The position numbers were made by a program, and so were the translations under genes. DNA of 64,000 nt from Pempheris klunzingeri (Eukaryota; Chordata; Actinopteri; Acropomatiformes; Pempheridae): contig NC_092027.1 in NCBI RefSeq assembly GCF_042242105.1, positions 11,875,721 to 11,939,720 on the forward strand. The letters run 5' to 3'. The notes below the pieces were generated by a model. That model was given only the letters and a program-made list of their open reading frames with translations. It was not told where the DNA came from and did no database searches. How positions within the stretch are numbered: the first letter of the stretch is position 1; the number at the start of each line of letters is the position of its first letter. This document shows positions 52,210 to 64,000 of the stretch, piece after piece.

Positions 52210-55200
52210 ATGGGCAAATTCCAGTCCAAACTTGGTGAGAAATTTTATTACATCGTCGCCTTTATTATCTAAACGATGGAGTCGCTTCTGACTTATGTTA
52301 TTTATATGTTATATTCTCTTCTCTGTCATTTTGTTGACAGCTTCGAAACGCAGACAGAGTCCTGAAGGTGAGGCAGCCAACTCAGAGAGACTATAGCTAC
52401 TTATATTTGTGTTCGTCCGTGTGTTCACCTTCTTATTCTCATGTTATGTGCAGGTGGGAGTTTGGCTTCCAGTGTGCTGACCTGTCAGAGGGAGCTGGAT
52501 CACATCCACATCCACAAAACCAAACTGACAGAGGTAGGAAATTTGTTTTTATAATTTATGCTCACTTTATTTAGATCGTACCCAATATTTAATTGGACCA
52601 ACACGCAGGTAAAAAGCACATCAGATGTCACACAAAGAAGAGCCCATGTTGTTAAAGTTTTCTTTAACACTGTCATTGTCTGGTGTTGATAGATGACCAG
52701 AGAGGTTTGTGGATGGCACAGTGATGATGGATGGAAACCAGTCAGCGCCTGAAACTGGTCACATGATAATAACAGCCAATAGTTAGAGATTTTATTGGTA
52801 ATATTGTTAATAATTTGGTTAATTTCTAGAAATTAGACATTATAGAGGCTTTTGGGGGAAGTGTTTTATCTTATACTAAGGAAGGATTTAAGGATAGATG
52901 ATGTCATATTCACGTGATTTGCCACATTAATAAAATAACTTGACTTTAGTATTTGAGAGCAGATTTCTCCTCCAGAACGTTCTCTTAAATGCATTGAGTT
53001 GTATATTAACTGTGTTCCCACACTGGTTTATTGCAGCTCAAACAGCTTCACCTCAGCTAAAGCAGTATTGGGATTAAACAGTGTTTGGTCACATCACATC
53101 CATGGGACATGAAAAGGTGTTTGGAAGCAGTTGTGTATTTATTCCTCCGCCCTTCCTCCTCCACCTCTATAAAGAGACTTCCAAGTCTGTGAAGTGCAAC
53201 ACAGCCACCCGCTCCAAACAGCAAGGTCTTTATACCCGACTGCACTTTTTAAAAAAAAAAGTCCCCACATCTGGTACTGCTTTGCTTCTCCAGCCAGACA
53301 GAGCAGGGGGGGGGGTTTGATATGGGGAGGAGTTGTTTGCGTACATGGCAGCACATGTAGAGTGTTGGCATTAATGACACTTTTGGGGCCTGAATTCTGT
53401 TAAAGAGAAGACAAATTGTCCTCTTCATTATGTTTTATTCACAGGAAAAGCATCACATACTCTCCTATTAACTATCAACTCGCTGATTTCATCTGTGTAA
53501 CTAGATTTTGCGGTGAAAATAAAGCACAGATGTGTTATGTGCTTCGAAAGAGCACAAGGTTGCTTGTATGAACAGTCAATTCACTTAACCTCCCGTCTTT
53601 AAAAGCGAAATGTGATAAACAACCAACATGTCGTTTTCACTTTCCCTCCGCTTGCTGGATCTCAAAGCAGAGCTGCTGAAGTCGTGAGATTTAGTTGTTT
53701 TGAGGTTTGTAAAGTGTTAGAAGTTTAGGATATATTTGTGCCATACTGTGTAGTTCTGGGAAGTTCTACTGCTTGGAAAAAGATGTCGACTCTGCCAAGT
53801 TGTTTTAAAGGGTTGTGGTGGCGTTTGTGTGCTTGTTAATGGCAGAGAGCTTCCTGTGATTAGATTTTCCAGCCTAATATAGTTTGATACTCCATGACAC
53901 CACTGCTATAAACTGCAAACGGCAAAGAAGTCTCATTGCAGGAGAGATATTATATTGCTGTCTGTTACATGAACACTTTATTTCTTTTTCTTGGTATGAA
54001 GTCTTGCTTTGATAGTTATAGAAATGTATATGTATTGTTGAAGCTAGCCCGTGACATGAAAAAACAGTTGTAGTTTAAAACCTCGACACACAGACACATT
54101 AACTGAATATTTACATACTAACTTGTCAAATAACAGCGGCTCAGGCTCAGGTATCAACAACCTGTTTGCTTTGCTATGATCTCTGGATTGAGTGTGTGCA
54201 GGGAAGGCTGATTTGCACTGTAAGTTTTCATGAAGACTTTGTAAATATGACATGTCAATATTGTAACATACAAGAGCAAACACTATGAGCGTCAGCCTCA
54301 TATTGTCTGACATAACTAACGACTAGGAGTGGTTACTCTGACTTCCAAGCCCAACGAAAACTATTCTGCTTGTTTTTTTCACAACACACAATGTTTTTCT
54401 GTCTAATATGAACATACATTACTTTAAGTGGTGAAAAGATTGTTTTTTGTTATTAAAATCAACCACAAATACTCAGATTTTTTTTTTTTGCTGGTTTCAT
54501 AAAAGAGTATTTCTAAGTATTCTGAGCTTTAAAAGTTGGGACCTCTCAGCAGTCACATGCTGTTAGAGGTTTTTTGCATCGCACTTATGCACATAAAGTA
54601 GGGCTTTGGTTTGATTTGTTTATGCACTTAAAAACCAAAGTCACTGCAGCTTGTTATTTTGCTACTGAGCTGCAAATAGCCACATGGCTATTTACACCTG
54701 GTCTGGTCGGGCAGTATAAAGAACGATAAATTCCTGATCAGACAGATGCAGGTGTGGTGGATGAATGGTTTAGTTACAGTCAAATACAAAAAGCAATGTA
54801 CATTTAACACAAAATGTCTTCTTTTCAACATACACCTGCAAATAGCGTTGTTGACTACTGACGTCCAGGTGCAAATAGTATCTGCCATATTTTAACTGAT
54901 AGATACCATCATGAAACTTCCCCATTTTGATCATTTACATTAAGACAATTTTTTTTTATTGTAAGTTTTTTGGAATTTTGATTAGATATGTAAATGAGGC
55001 AAACATTTCCAGACCAGAAATCTTAACATCGGGTAAAGCCAGATTCAGAATTCGTGTCTCCTTTAGTTTACATATTAGAGCCAAAAGTGTTTACACAGGA
55101 AATCTTTTTTTTATCACTCCATAATACTGTCAGCAGCCATAAATCAAATGTTGTATTAATCATGCTATGAATGATTTAAGAACAAACCTCTGCCTCTGTA

Positions 55201-58200
55201 AAAATCCTCAGAATATGTATGTAAATGCTACTGAAGTGGAGATTTCTGGCTCATAAAATAGCCCAAAATCTCTCACCAGTGCATGAAAAAAAGTGTTTTT
55301 GCCTGTGCTGTCTCGAGATTGCCAGTACAAAAGTCATCTGAGTATTATCTCTCCTTCGTCTTTCAGTGAAACTTCCTCTCCAGGTATCAAGTTATCAATG
55401 AGGCTGCCTGGTGTTCTCGCTGAGACAAAGGCAGCTACTGTTCTGCTAACACTTGAAACTTTGTGATATCGGGACGGATGATAAATACCGAGGGTGTACA
55501 GCACAGAAGATTCTTGCAGGCGCACACCTTTCTGCTACCTGCACCGTCTCTCCCACCTCCCTGGAAATCGCACTCAGCATCAAAGCGTCACAGCAGGCAG
55601 AGCGTGTCGGGCAGAGAGGGTGTGCAGAGAGATCGGTTTTGTTGGGTGTGTGTTTGTGTATGTGGGTGTGAGAGTGCGCAATCATCTTATCAAACCCGAG
55701 CATCAGTTAGTGATGGATTGCTGTGTTGGGAGATAAGAAAAGTCTTGATGGTGCTTTCATGGTTTCTCCCAAGTATGTGTGATCAGATTTTTCTTTAATT
55801 CACAGGAATGGATCTGAATCGTAACGTTTTACAGTTTTATAGTGGGCTGAACTTTTATTGTTATATGAGGCCTTTGAAAACTGACCACATCTGATTGCTG
55901 ATGATTATTATGTCTGTGCAGTGTGATGAGAGCCAATTGAGGTGACAACACAATGTATACAGCCAGTTGCAGTTTTTTATATTCACTTCTAAAAAAAAAA
56001 GAATTTATTGTGTTCAGTAAATCTAAATCATTTTACATATAATGATCACATAAAACTTGGAGACACATCGGTTACATGTGATGGGGAAGAAAAGGTCACA
56101 ATGTGGACAGTTTAAAGACGCTGACCTTTACATCCTTCCTCCTTCTCTCGCTCCATTTCTGCCTCGCTGTCCCATTTATTACACTCTTTCCATGTGTTCT
56201 AACTTTTGGAGGAACGCTGAGAACGGTTCACATCGCTGCTTCTTCTGATCGCATGTGTCAGAAATGTCATTTTCTTGACAGGAATGCAACAAGATGCATT
56301 GACAGCTTTCTAGAAAGAATCAAAAGGCACAGATGTGTAAGGATTGTTCAGCATTGCTCACATCTGGAGATCAATCCCCACACCCATGGGACATGAAAAT
56401 CACTTAAGTGCTTCCTCTCCTCCCTCCCTCTCCCTCTCCTACATGTGTGCTCTCTGTTCATTTACACTCTGTCCATTTTTTTCACAGAACTTGTACGTAG
56501 AATTGAGGGAAAACAAGCCTGACCGTAACTGCAACCTGAAAGGTGAGTGGAGAATGATATGCATCTTACATCGCTCACTTTCTATGTATTCAATTACAAA
56601 TAATGAAGAATTATTGTGTAGATTTAGTTTATTCATGTTTTTACACATAAGCTGTAATAGATCAGCTCCTTGGTTTCTTGGGGAAAAGGGAATAGCGAAA
56701 AGAAGCAGTTTTATATTTGTGTGGGAAAGTTTTGAACTGTGAATGTGCAGCTTTCCATTAGCTTTAATTACCCCTCTGCTGCCAAACATTTATTAAAACC
56801 AGAGCTTGATGGTTACTGTTACCATCAAACTGTGAGTCCACTGGATAACAGCCCAGCTGTGTGTGTTGTTTAGTGGTTCTGCCACCAAAGACGACACCTG
56901 ATAGAGGTGACCGCTTCCAGGCCAACAGACAGACAAAGAAGAGGAACAGCCACGCTGCTGTGAGTGTGTGCTCGCACATCTCTCTCTAATGGACTGTGGG
57001 TCCAACAACATTTGCAAATCATTTCTAAATAAGTTGAAGTACCAGACGGATGGGATTCTGGATAATTGTGGTGCTGGATATTATGAGTTGTGTTGGTGTT
57101 CTGAGGCACACTTTGTTAAATCACGCATCTAATGCTAATCAGAAGTGCATTTTTCAAGTGGCACGTAGCAGTTTTGGCTTTAATTTTCCCAATAAACTAC
57201 AGAACTGCAGGTAAATATTTATTACAGCAGTGATACACTTGTTTTCCTGACAGTATGTGTGCATACAGGTCACAGAGTACAACATGGTGCTCGATGAGGT
57301 CTCTCAGCAGGAGTGGGTCTTCACACTGTACAACTTTGACAACAGTGACAAGGTCACCAAAGAGGTAGGCTTCTTTCACATACATTGTTTAAATTGAGTA
57401 CTGTTTTAAATACACAGTTTATACATTTATGGTTGTTGTTCTACAGGACATGAGCAGTCTGATACACTCCATGTATGAGGTTCTGGAGGCATCAGTCAAG
57501 CAGCCTCATGGTGGCACCAGACCCCTGAAGATAAAGCTAGTTGTGACTCCGTCAGCTGACCCAGAAAAGACCTCACAAATAGGTAAGAATCCATTTTTAT
57601 TGTGGCTCTAGGAACCACAGACACAGACTGCTGTTTGTGGGACAGATTGTGCAGAGTCTCACTAGAGAGTGAAGACAAACCACTGGCACTGCTGAGATGA
57701 TAACACCCCTTTCATTGAAAACCGCAGCAGAGAAGGAGCAGGGTGCATCTCAGGAGGCGGGAACTCCAGTAAGAAGACTTTATTGTGTGGATGAAAACAT
57801 AGAGCGCAGAAACCACTACCTGGATCTAGCTGGTATTGAGAACTATACCTCAAAGTTTGACGATACAGGTACAAAAATGCCTTTTCTGCCATTAGGGCTC
57901 GGACACATCACTGTATAAACATAATTTCATGAACTGCTATATTTTCCTCCTCTGGACGTACATAAAATTACAGTATCTTCCTTTTTTTTTTTTATCAGAA
58001 TCTCCCTCTCTGGAGCCCAGACAGGATGCTCACTCTACTCCCCAGCACCACCCTGTGGTAACCAGAGAGAACTTCATCTCCTCCGACTCTCCCAGAGGCC
58101 TCTCTATCCCTCATGCTTTGAAAAGCAAGGCTGTGTCTGTGGGGAAAGACAGGAATGGAGGAGAGGCAAAACCCTGCAGATTACATGGCCAACACCCCGC

Positions 58201-58438
58201 TTCATGGTGCCATCCTTCCCAGTCTCAACCTGCAGCACAGCGCACTCACAGCAAGAGGCTTCGCTCCAGGGTGCAAGACACTGTCTCACACCTCAGACCC
58301 ACAACAGGGGGAGATAGGGAACGTTTTTCCAACATTCAGCCCTCCTGTGGGGTCCTGGCCTCTCCCTCCCAAAGACATGAGCACCACCACCACCACGAGC
58401 ACCATCATCATCACCACCATCACTACCACCCTTCATAA
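52210..58438 (+). CDS. nkd2: Naked cuticle homolog (nkd2-like Wnt antagonist)
   Basis: Nine exons: 52210-52234, 52341-52367, 52454-52533, 56488-56542, 56874-56959, 57269-57364, 57447-57582, 57728-57868, 57999-58438, giving 361 residues. MGKFQSK has Gly2 placed for N-myristoylation, as in NKD proteins, followed by RRQSPEG. The EF-hand lies at residues 106-137 (EWVFTLYNFDNSDKVTKED). The family motif YCVDENIERRNHYLDLAGIE follows, and the protein ends in a His-rich tail (HEHHHHHEHHHHHHHHYHPS). Naked cuticle binds Dishevelled through the EF-hand region and dampens canonical Wnt signalling at membrane and cytoplasm. The HPS tail and the neighbour lrrc14b favour NKD2 over NKD1. Which teleost paralogue it is (nkd2a, nkd2b or nkd3) I cannot decide. 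It is shorter than human NKD1/NKD2, mostly between EF-hand and tail. Confidence 0.88.
52534..56487 (+). other. Long intron of the naked-cuticle gene
   Basis: A 4-kb intron after exon 3. I see homopolymer runs (G near 53307, A near 53252 and 55989) and no coding exon. A CTCTATAAAGAG motif near 53165 is TATA-like but has no supported first exon. Confidence 0.55.
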
Positions 58439-59652
58439 ATGCTTTTTAATCACATGTAGCACAGGTTAGAAGAGTTGTTGCACTCAGTTTAGAGGTCAGT
58501 GCACCTCAGCAGACCCTTGTATCACCTCAATTACATTATAACCAGCGTGTGGTGGAATGACGCTACGGTTCTGTTATCTAACGCAAACAAACCCTTAAAG
58601 ATTACCTCTAGATTCAGAAAGGTCAGTTCAACGTTTACTGAGCACTACTTTTATAGCAATTTAATTTGACAGGTTCCTCTCAGGTAGATTGCCTCTTAAG
58701 CTTTAAAATTATTTAAATGCAAACTTTGTAGAGATACATGTCCATATTTTAACCCAAAACATCAAACATAACCACCATTACATATTTACAGCATACTGTT
58801 TGTCTTTTGTGTTTGAATATCCCAAAATAATGTAGAAATATACACCTTAAATAAAAAAGTGTTTGTTTATGCTGGCATGGTCAGCATAAACACCTATTAC
58901 AATCGTGCAAAGTCCATGCTTTGTTTTCCCTTGAACATAAAAGCAACCGTTTGCAATTTATCCTGTTTTTCTGGTAACAATATAATGATAGTCATTTTAA
59001 TTTTCCACACCACTGGCACGATACACTGAGACATTACAGTGAGACAGTGAGATACTTTCATATGTATAAGGCATCTACAAATGCACATCTGCACCAATTG
59101 TTATATCAGTGAAATCAATCATGGAAGAGGCAGAACTGAGGCAGGTTTTGGGAAAAGTCGATGTGCCAAAAAGTCAGTAACAGCACCCTAAAGCACACTA
59201 CCTTCTGCATTAAACACTGCGAGATGATTATGTTCCTGTGGAATAAATTTGATTATTGTGGTTCTATTTCTGCTCTCACAACATTGTTTTCTTAGGTCCT
59301 GTTGTTTAGGCCGCACAAAGAGGTTTCAATAGTGCAGAGTGTCCCAGTGGAATTCAAATGTTGTTCCTACTTATCTCTCTGGCAAAAGTTGCAAATAGAC
59401 ATGGTCCCAGACGAAGGACGTGAGGCAGCTGCTAATCTATTAATAACCTCTACCCTCTTACCGGCCACGAGACCCTGTGCTTTGCCTCACCACAGCAAGC
59501 CATGTCCTAGACAAGTGTACACCCAGACAGACAGCAACAGAGGAAATAAACAAAGCAGCAACCACAGAGGAGGCTCAGCACTGACCTGCGGTGCAATTTG
59601 ACCGGCAGCTGTCATCAACAACGAGGAAACTCACAGATCTGAACCTGCAAAC
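58439..59652 (+). other. Naked-cuticle 3' UTR and lrrc14b upstream region
   Basis: AATAAA at 58850-58855 is the likely poly(A) signal for the naked-cuticle gene. The remaining part up to 59652 presumably holds the lrrc14b promoter and 5' UTR. The open frame at 59302-59601 shows no similarity that I recognise. Confidence 0.5.
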
Positions 59653-62001
59653 ATGAAGACACTGCGATTCCTAGCAGCTGAGGGCTTCATCCAGACTGGT
59701 CCGAGCGCTCTGGAGAACCTAAACTGTATGTCTTTTAACCTCTACCCACTTCTCTTCAAGGCCTGCTACCTCCACGAGCAGGCTGACCTGCTGCATGCTT
59801 TGGTCCAGACATGGCCTCTTCCTGAGCTGAACTTTCACAGGCTCCTGGGAAAGACAGTTGACTGTCAGGTGGACCTCACCTCCCGCACCTGCCGGCTCTG
59901 TCTGCAGGCCATTCTCACAGGCTTAAAGGTATTTAAATGGACTTGGGGTATAATATGAGTTTGCATTATCATATTTACATCATATTGAGGTTTTAGTTAC
60001 ACACACCTGTTTGTTATTGGCTTACAATGATCATAAATTAAAGGTTGACTAGATGATCACTTCAAAAGACTTTCCAATCATTTCCCCTTGTTTCCTAAAG
60101 GATTATGTGCTGTCTCCTCCGAGAACCTACAACAAGAGCCTGCATGTGGTGGACCTGACTGCCCTAAGGGACGTTGAGCACCAGGCCTGCCCCTGCCAGT
60201 CCACCTTGGGGCGATGGGCAAGAACCCAGCTCCTGACCCAAATGTGTTATGAGACCATGGTAGCCATGCAAGCCAGCGACGTGTCTCGATCTGCCTTTGA
60301 AACATCTATCAACATCCTCCTGAATGGCTTTGTCACAGGCCGCAACTATGAGCTGGTGGCTCAGGCCTTCCTCCTCCTGCGCTACTGTCCACTGAAGCTT
60401 CGCTTTGTTAGTTTTCGAGCTGATTCTCTTGCTCTCAAGCAGCTGTTCTATGTTCTCCGCCTAGCAGAACCTGAGTCAATTTCAAAGCTGGAGGTTGTCC
60501 ACAATGTTCCTCTGGAGGCCATGCACCTGGAGGTGCTTCTGTCCCGGGTGGAGTTCCCCAAATTGCAGTCTTTGACCCTGCCAGCTGGTGCGTTGGATTT
60601 TAGGAGGTTGAGCTCTGATGATGAGGATCTGCTGGCCACCATTGGCAATCTGCTGGCACAACTGAGCAGCCTGACTGAGCTCCATATTGGTTTCTCCACT
60701 CTAACTGGACACCTACGCAGACTGCTGAAGTGAGTAAATGAACAGAGGGAGGGATTATGTAAGACAAAAGGCTGACCTTCTCTATATGTGTGTTTACGTG
60801 AACGAGGCTCTGACATTTGTCTTACATGCACACTGCAGCATCTAGAGCTTTAATATAGCTCACAATAACCAGTGTCACAGCACATGCCAGCTTCCAGGCT
60901 CTGGTTTAACAATGGAAGGTATGCTGTTGTTAAAATTGCTGATATGATGCCAAAGTGAGGACAGGCAGCTGCACCTGGCCACCGTCACAGGCTTGCCAGA
61001 AACCTGCAGGATAGAATTCACAGCTCAAATGGATAAAGAACAGGTGCTCCATAATCCCTAAAAAGAAATTAAAAATAAATACAAAAATTGGTTTAAGTAT
61101 TTGTCACAATGCTTACCAGACATAATACTTATCCTACAACAAGACGTACCTGTAATTTTCTCAACATTTCAAGCAACAATCGTAGATGATGACGACACAC
61201 ACAAACCACAATATGTATCTGCCTGCTATTCACACCATGAAAATGGACAACTGTGTTCAATTCTTGAACCATTGGCCTTTCATTCCAAACCATTTAATTT
61301 CCTTTCACTTTTCTTTACCCAGTCCTCTCACCACTCCACTGCAGTGTTTGGAGTTGGCCAACTGCTGCCTGAACCGTTTGGACATGACGTACCTTTCCAA
61401 CAGCCTCCACAGTGAGGCACTAGTCCACCTGGACATCAGCGGACACGACATCTTCAGCTCTTTCTCCACATCTTTCCACAAACTGCTAAGTCGTTGCTCA
61501 GCTACATTGGCCAGCCTGGTCCTTGAAGAATGCAACATAGAGAACGAACACATGGATGCTTTCACTGATGCTCTGGCCTGCTGTCAGGCGCTGGAGGAGC
61601 TCAAACTCATGGGGAACCCTCTGACCTCTGCAGCCCTGCGGAGGTTATTCACCGTGCTATCTGCAGGATTTCCTAAGTTAAAGTACATAGAGGTACCAGT
61701 TCCCCGTGAGTGCTACTCTGAGGATGTCACGTATCCTCTTGATGATTCAGTCCTACTGCGGTACAACGGGGAGCTGTTCCAGGAGGTCAGGGGCCAACTG
61801 CTGGGGATCCTGGAGAGAGCTGGTAGAGGCAGTGTGGAGGTGTGCTCGCCACTCATGGGGGCCTATGACCCAGACATTAATGAAACCAGCAACGAGCTGG
61901 GAATGTCCATGTTAAAATCTTTTAACAACGTAATTGGGAACTTTATAGGAACCATAACTGATGTGGACAATAGGAGATCACGGGCTGGCAAAGAGAATTA
62001 A
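59653..62001 (+). CDS. lrrc14b: Leucine-rich repeat-containing protein 14B
   Basis: Three exons, 59653-59928, 60101-60729 and 61323-62001, give 527 residues. It starts [20 protein letters not shown] and soon reads [20 protein letters not shown] cysteine-containing stretch ([17 protein letters not shown]) precedes a PRAME/LRRC14-type leucine-rich-repeat array ([79 protein letters not shown]). The C-terminus [12 protein letters not shown] is, from memory, diagnostic of LRRC14B rather than LRRC14. I know of no firmly established function. The long frame at 61186 reads back into intron, so the exon 3 start at 61323 is set by the CCCAG acceptor and frame match. Human LRRC14B, as I recall, is of similar length. 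Confidence 0.95.
60730..61322 (+). other. lrrc14b intron 2
   Basis: A 593-base intron between CTGAA|GTGAGT and TTTACCCAG. Nothing else is recognisable. Confidence 0.8.
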
Positions 62002-62554
62002 CACAAGTGACAGAAAAGGGTCATGACTCTAGACATTTGTGTAAAGCAGACCTGAGTATATGTTGTTGACTATGAATTTACCCTGAAGACAATTTATAGC
62101 TTTTCAGGACTTAAACTGTTCTTAGGCCATACTGTATTAGATTAGCTATATTTATTTCAATGTAGTGCTAGTACAGTTAACTAGAAAATTCATCACTGTC
62201 TACGCAGAACTTAAAGTCAATACTGTGAAAATAGATCCAGTAAACTAGATTTATGTTTTGTCTTTATGGATGAACATCATTTATTCCATTTGAATTTCTG
62301 ACTGAGATCACTATTTTCCCAGTACTTCATACAGTCTGTAAATTAAACAGATGTGCAGTGCAGACAGATGTAGCTACAGTAGTGGTTATGATAGGTATTT
62401 GATTGCTTGGGATATTTTCCTACCTGTATCTATTGTACGTCCTTATGTGTACATTCTGATTTAAATATTGTATATAACAGAATTTGTGAAGACAAACGGG
62501 AAAAATTCACAGCATGGGTCAGATCCCACATAAGCAACTGCTTCAGTTTGTACA

Positions 62555-62560
62555 AATAAA
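62555..62560 (+). other. lrrc14b poly(A) signal
   Basis: AATAAA about 555 bases after the lrrc14b stop, only 25 bases from the opposing uqcrb signal. Confidence 0.6.
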
Positions 62561-62585
62561 TCAGATCTTCAAATCAAAAAGTAAA

Positions 62586-62591
62586 TTTATT
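62586..62591 (-). other. uqcrb poly(A) signal
   Basis: TTTATT on the plus strand reads AATAAA for the minus-strand uqcrb transcript, about 105 bases after its stop. Confidence 0.6.
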
Positions 62592-62695
62592 TAGTGGGCA
62601 CCGTCTTAAAGAGGATAGATTTCATTTTAAATATGACAACAAAGGGACAACCATGCACCAACAGAAGAGGATTAACAGCTTCGACCAGGAACCAT

Positions 62696-63585
62696 CTATT
62701 TCTTCATCCACTCCTCTCTTTCTTTCCTCTCACGGATCACCTCCTCTAGATATGGTACCAGGTAAGGGACATCCTAAAAAAGGGAAGAGGAAATATATAT
62801 GAGGTTAGCAAAGGAAATCATTATACATCAATATCACAACTTCAGTCTAGATTCTAACATTTTTGGTGACACCAGGTAGGTAGAAGTAGGCACTATGATC
62901 AAAGATCATCCAAAATTCATGTATTTATGTTTCTTCCTTGACTTGAAATTTTTTAATTTTGTATTGTGGCAACAATTTTGTTCTGAGTCAGAAATCTGGC
63001 TGCAAAATTATGTAGTGTGTCAATCAGTTAAGAGTAAGCTTGTAATGTGAAATGATAATAAGAAAATGTGACTATCAACATGTACTATTTAATTCTACAT
63101 TCTGTGTAAATATACATTTAAATTACTTTGATGTACCTCTTCAAATTTCGTCCACTGGTCTTTAGGAAGGATCTGTTGTTTCATGGAGAGATCCAGGGCT
63201 CTCTTAACCCTGAACATCCGGTCGTTGTAGTCCTTGTCTGGAAGCCTCCTCAGGGCCTCTTTCACATCTGGATTTTCATAGACTGTATCATCGCGCAATA
63301 GACCTGAAGCAGAAAACATGCAATGCTGAAGATGCTAAATGGAAAAAAATCAATTACACATTCATATAATAATATATATGAAATACAATATTCATTGTAA
63401 ACAATATTTTCTCCCTATATTTATACTTTAATATGTAGTCTTGACATATTGTAGTTACAAAACCAGTAGCATGGTCGGGTTTTAAATACTTTGACCATCA
63501 CATCAGTCTTTGAACTCACCCAGCTTGTTGAAGCCACACATGCTGAAGTACCATTTGCGGAATCCAAGCAGGAGCTTGCCCGTCG
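62696..63585 (-). CDS. uqcrb: Cytochrome b-c1 complex subunit 7 (5' end missing)
   Basis: Exons in transcript order: 63520-63585, 63137-63303, 62696-62773. They encode 102 residues plus a split codon at the start: [20 protein letters not shown], then [20 protein letters not shown] and [20 protein letters not shown], ending [14 protein letters not shown]. This is the UQCRB/QCR7 family, a matrix-side subunit of respiratory complex III near cytochrome b. The human protein is about 111 residues, so only some nine residues of exon 1 are missing. I could not find them before the right edge of the window, so exon 1 probably lies beyond it. The apparent ATG in the frame upstream of exon 3 is intronic. 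Confidence 0.94.
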
Positions 63586-64000
63586 CTGTTAAGGACATAA
63601 GAAAGAGACACAGACAGGATCAGGAAAGCAGCACAAACTTGATTTCAGAGAAAAGCAAATTCTGCATGAAGGAAGGAGTTATAGAGATACACTACTACTA
63701 CTACTCATGTATAAAATGTATTTTTAGTGCAAAATGTATTTTTTCTGCCCATTAACCACTCAGATTACCCATTTTTTGGATAGTATACAGCAGCTTGCTA
63801 TCTGATAAACAGAAATCTATCAAACATGTCTCAGGCGACTCAGGACCAGGTTGGCAATGGGTCTTGACTATAATTAAATAACTTGGGATCTTTTAACAGC
63901 AGTGTTTTCTAATCCAGGCCCACTTCCCTGTGTGTCTGGACGTTTGGGATACACCGTTTTAACGCATTGGAAAGACAGACGAAGCAGCATAACAGTGGAC
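63586..64000 (-). other. uqcrb intron 1 (partial)
   Basis: Intron sequence upstream of the CTTAACAG acceptor with a short ACT trinucleotide patch at 63690-63705. No first exon was found. Confidence 0.6.

Noticed and set aside
61186-61322. Possible alternative start of an lrrc14b-like protein at 61186
   Set aside because: The frame upstream of 61323 is intron read-through; exon 2 joins exactly in frame at the CCCAG acceptor.

Overview
The window is nuclear genomic DNA of a teleost fish, most likely a percomorph. The evidence is vertebrate genes split by short GT-AG introns, many CA/GT microsatellites, two fish-type Tc1/mariner transposons, and copies of a small non-autonomous element that I know from percomorph genomes. 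There are no bacterial operons, no CRISPR arrays and no rRNA or tRNA genes that I could see. Exons were placed by hand from protein similarity recalled from vertebrate families plus GT/AG boundaries. For every gene whose start lies in the window, the summed exons give an exact multiple of three.

Layout, left to right. (1) necab1 (+), 3' ten coding exons, 1864-20834; its 5' exons lie upstream of the window. (2) pip4p2/tmem55a (-), complete with seven exons, 23892-35125, tail-to-tail with necab1, with a CpG-rich first exon. (3) A transposon cluster at 35779-39522: a MITE, then two Tc1 elements in opposite orientation, both with broken transposase genes. (4) An unrecognised two-coding-exon gene (+), 42947-44672, for a predicted secreted coiled-coil protein of 229 residues. 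(5) chrac1 (-), 46075-47998. (6) gatad1 (+), 49430-51171, head-to-head with chrac1 across a gap that holds a MITE. (7) A naked-cuticle gene, nkd2-like (+), 52210-58438. (8) lrrc14b (+), 59653-62001. (9) uqcrb (-), 62696-63585, with its first exon beyond the right edge, tail-to-tail with lrrc14b.

The genes do not form one pathway. They are neuronal calcium binding (necab1), late-endosomal phosphoinositide metabolism (pip4p2), chromatin (chrac1, gatad1), Wnt antagonism (nkd2-like), a leucine-rich-repeat protein (lrrc14b) and respiratory complex III (uqcrb). In human, as I recall, these genes are spread over 8q21-q24, 7q21 and 5p15, so the window samples a teleost block of mixed ancestral linkage.

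The points most worth a second look are the unrecognised secreted gene, the degenerate EF-hand loop of the naked-cuticle protein, GT repeats lying directly at two 3' splice sites, an unexplained exon-like open segment in a pip4p2 intron, and the mobile-element cluster. I found no convincing undescribed multi-gene system.
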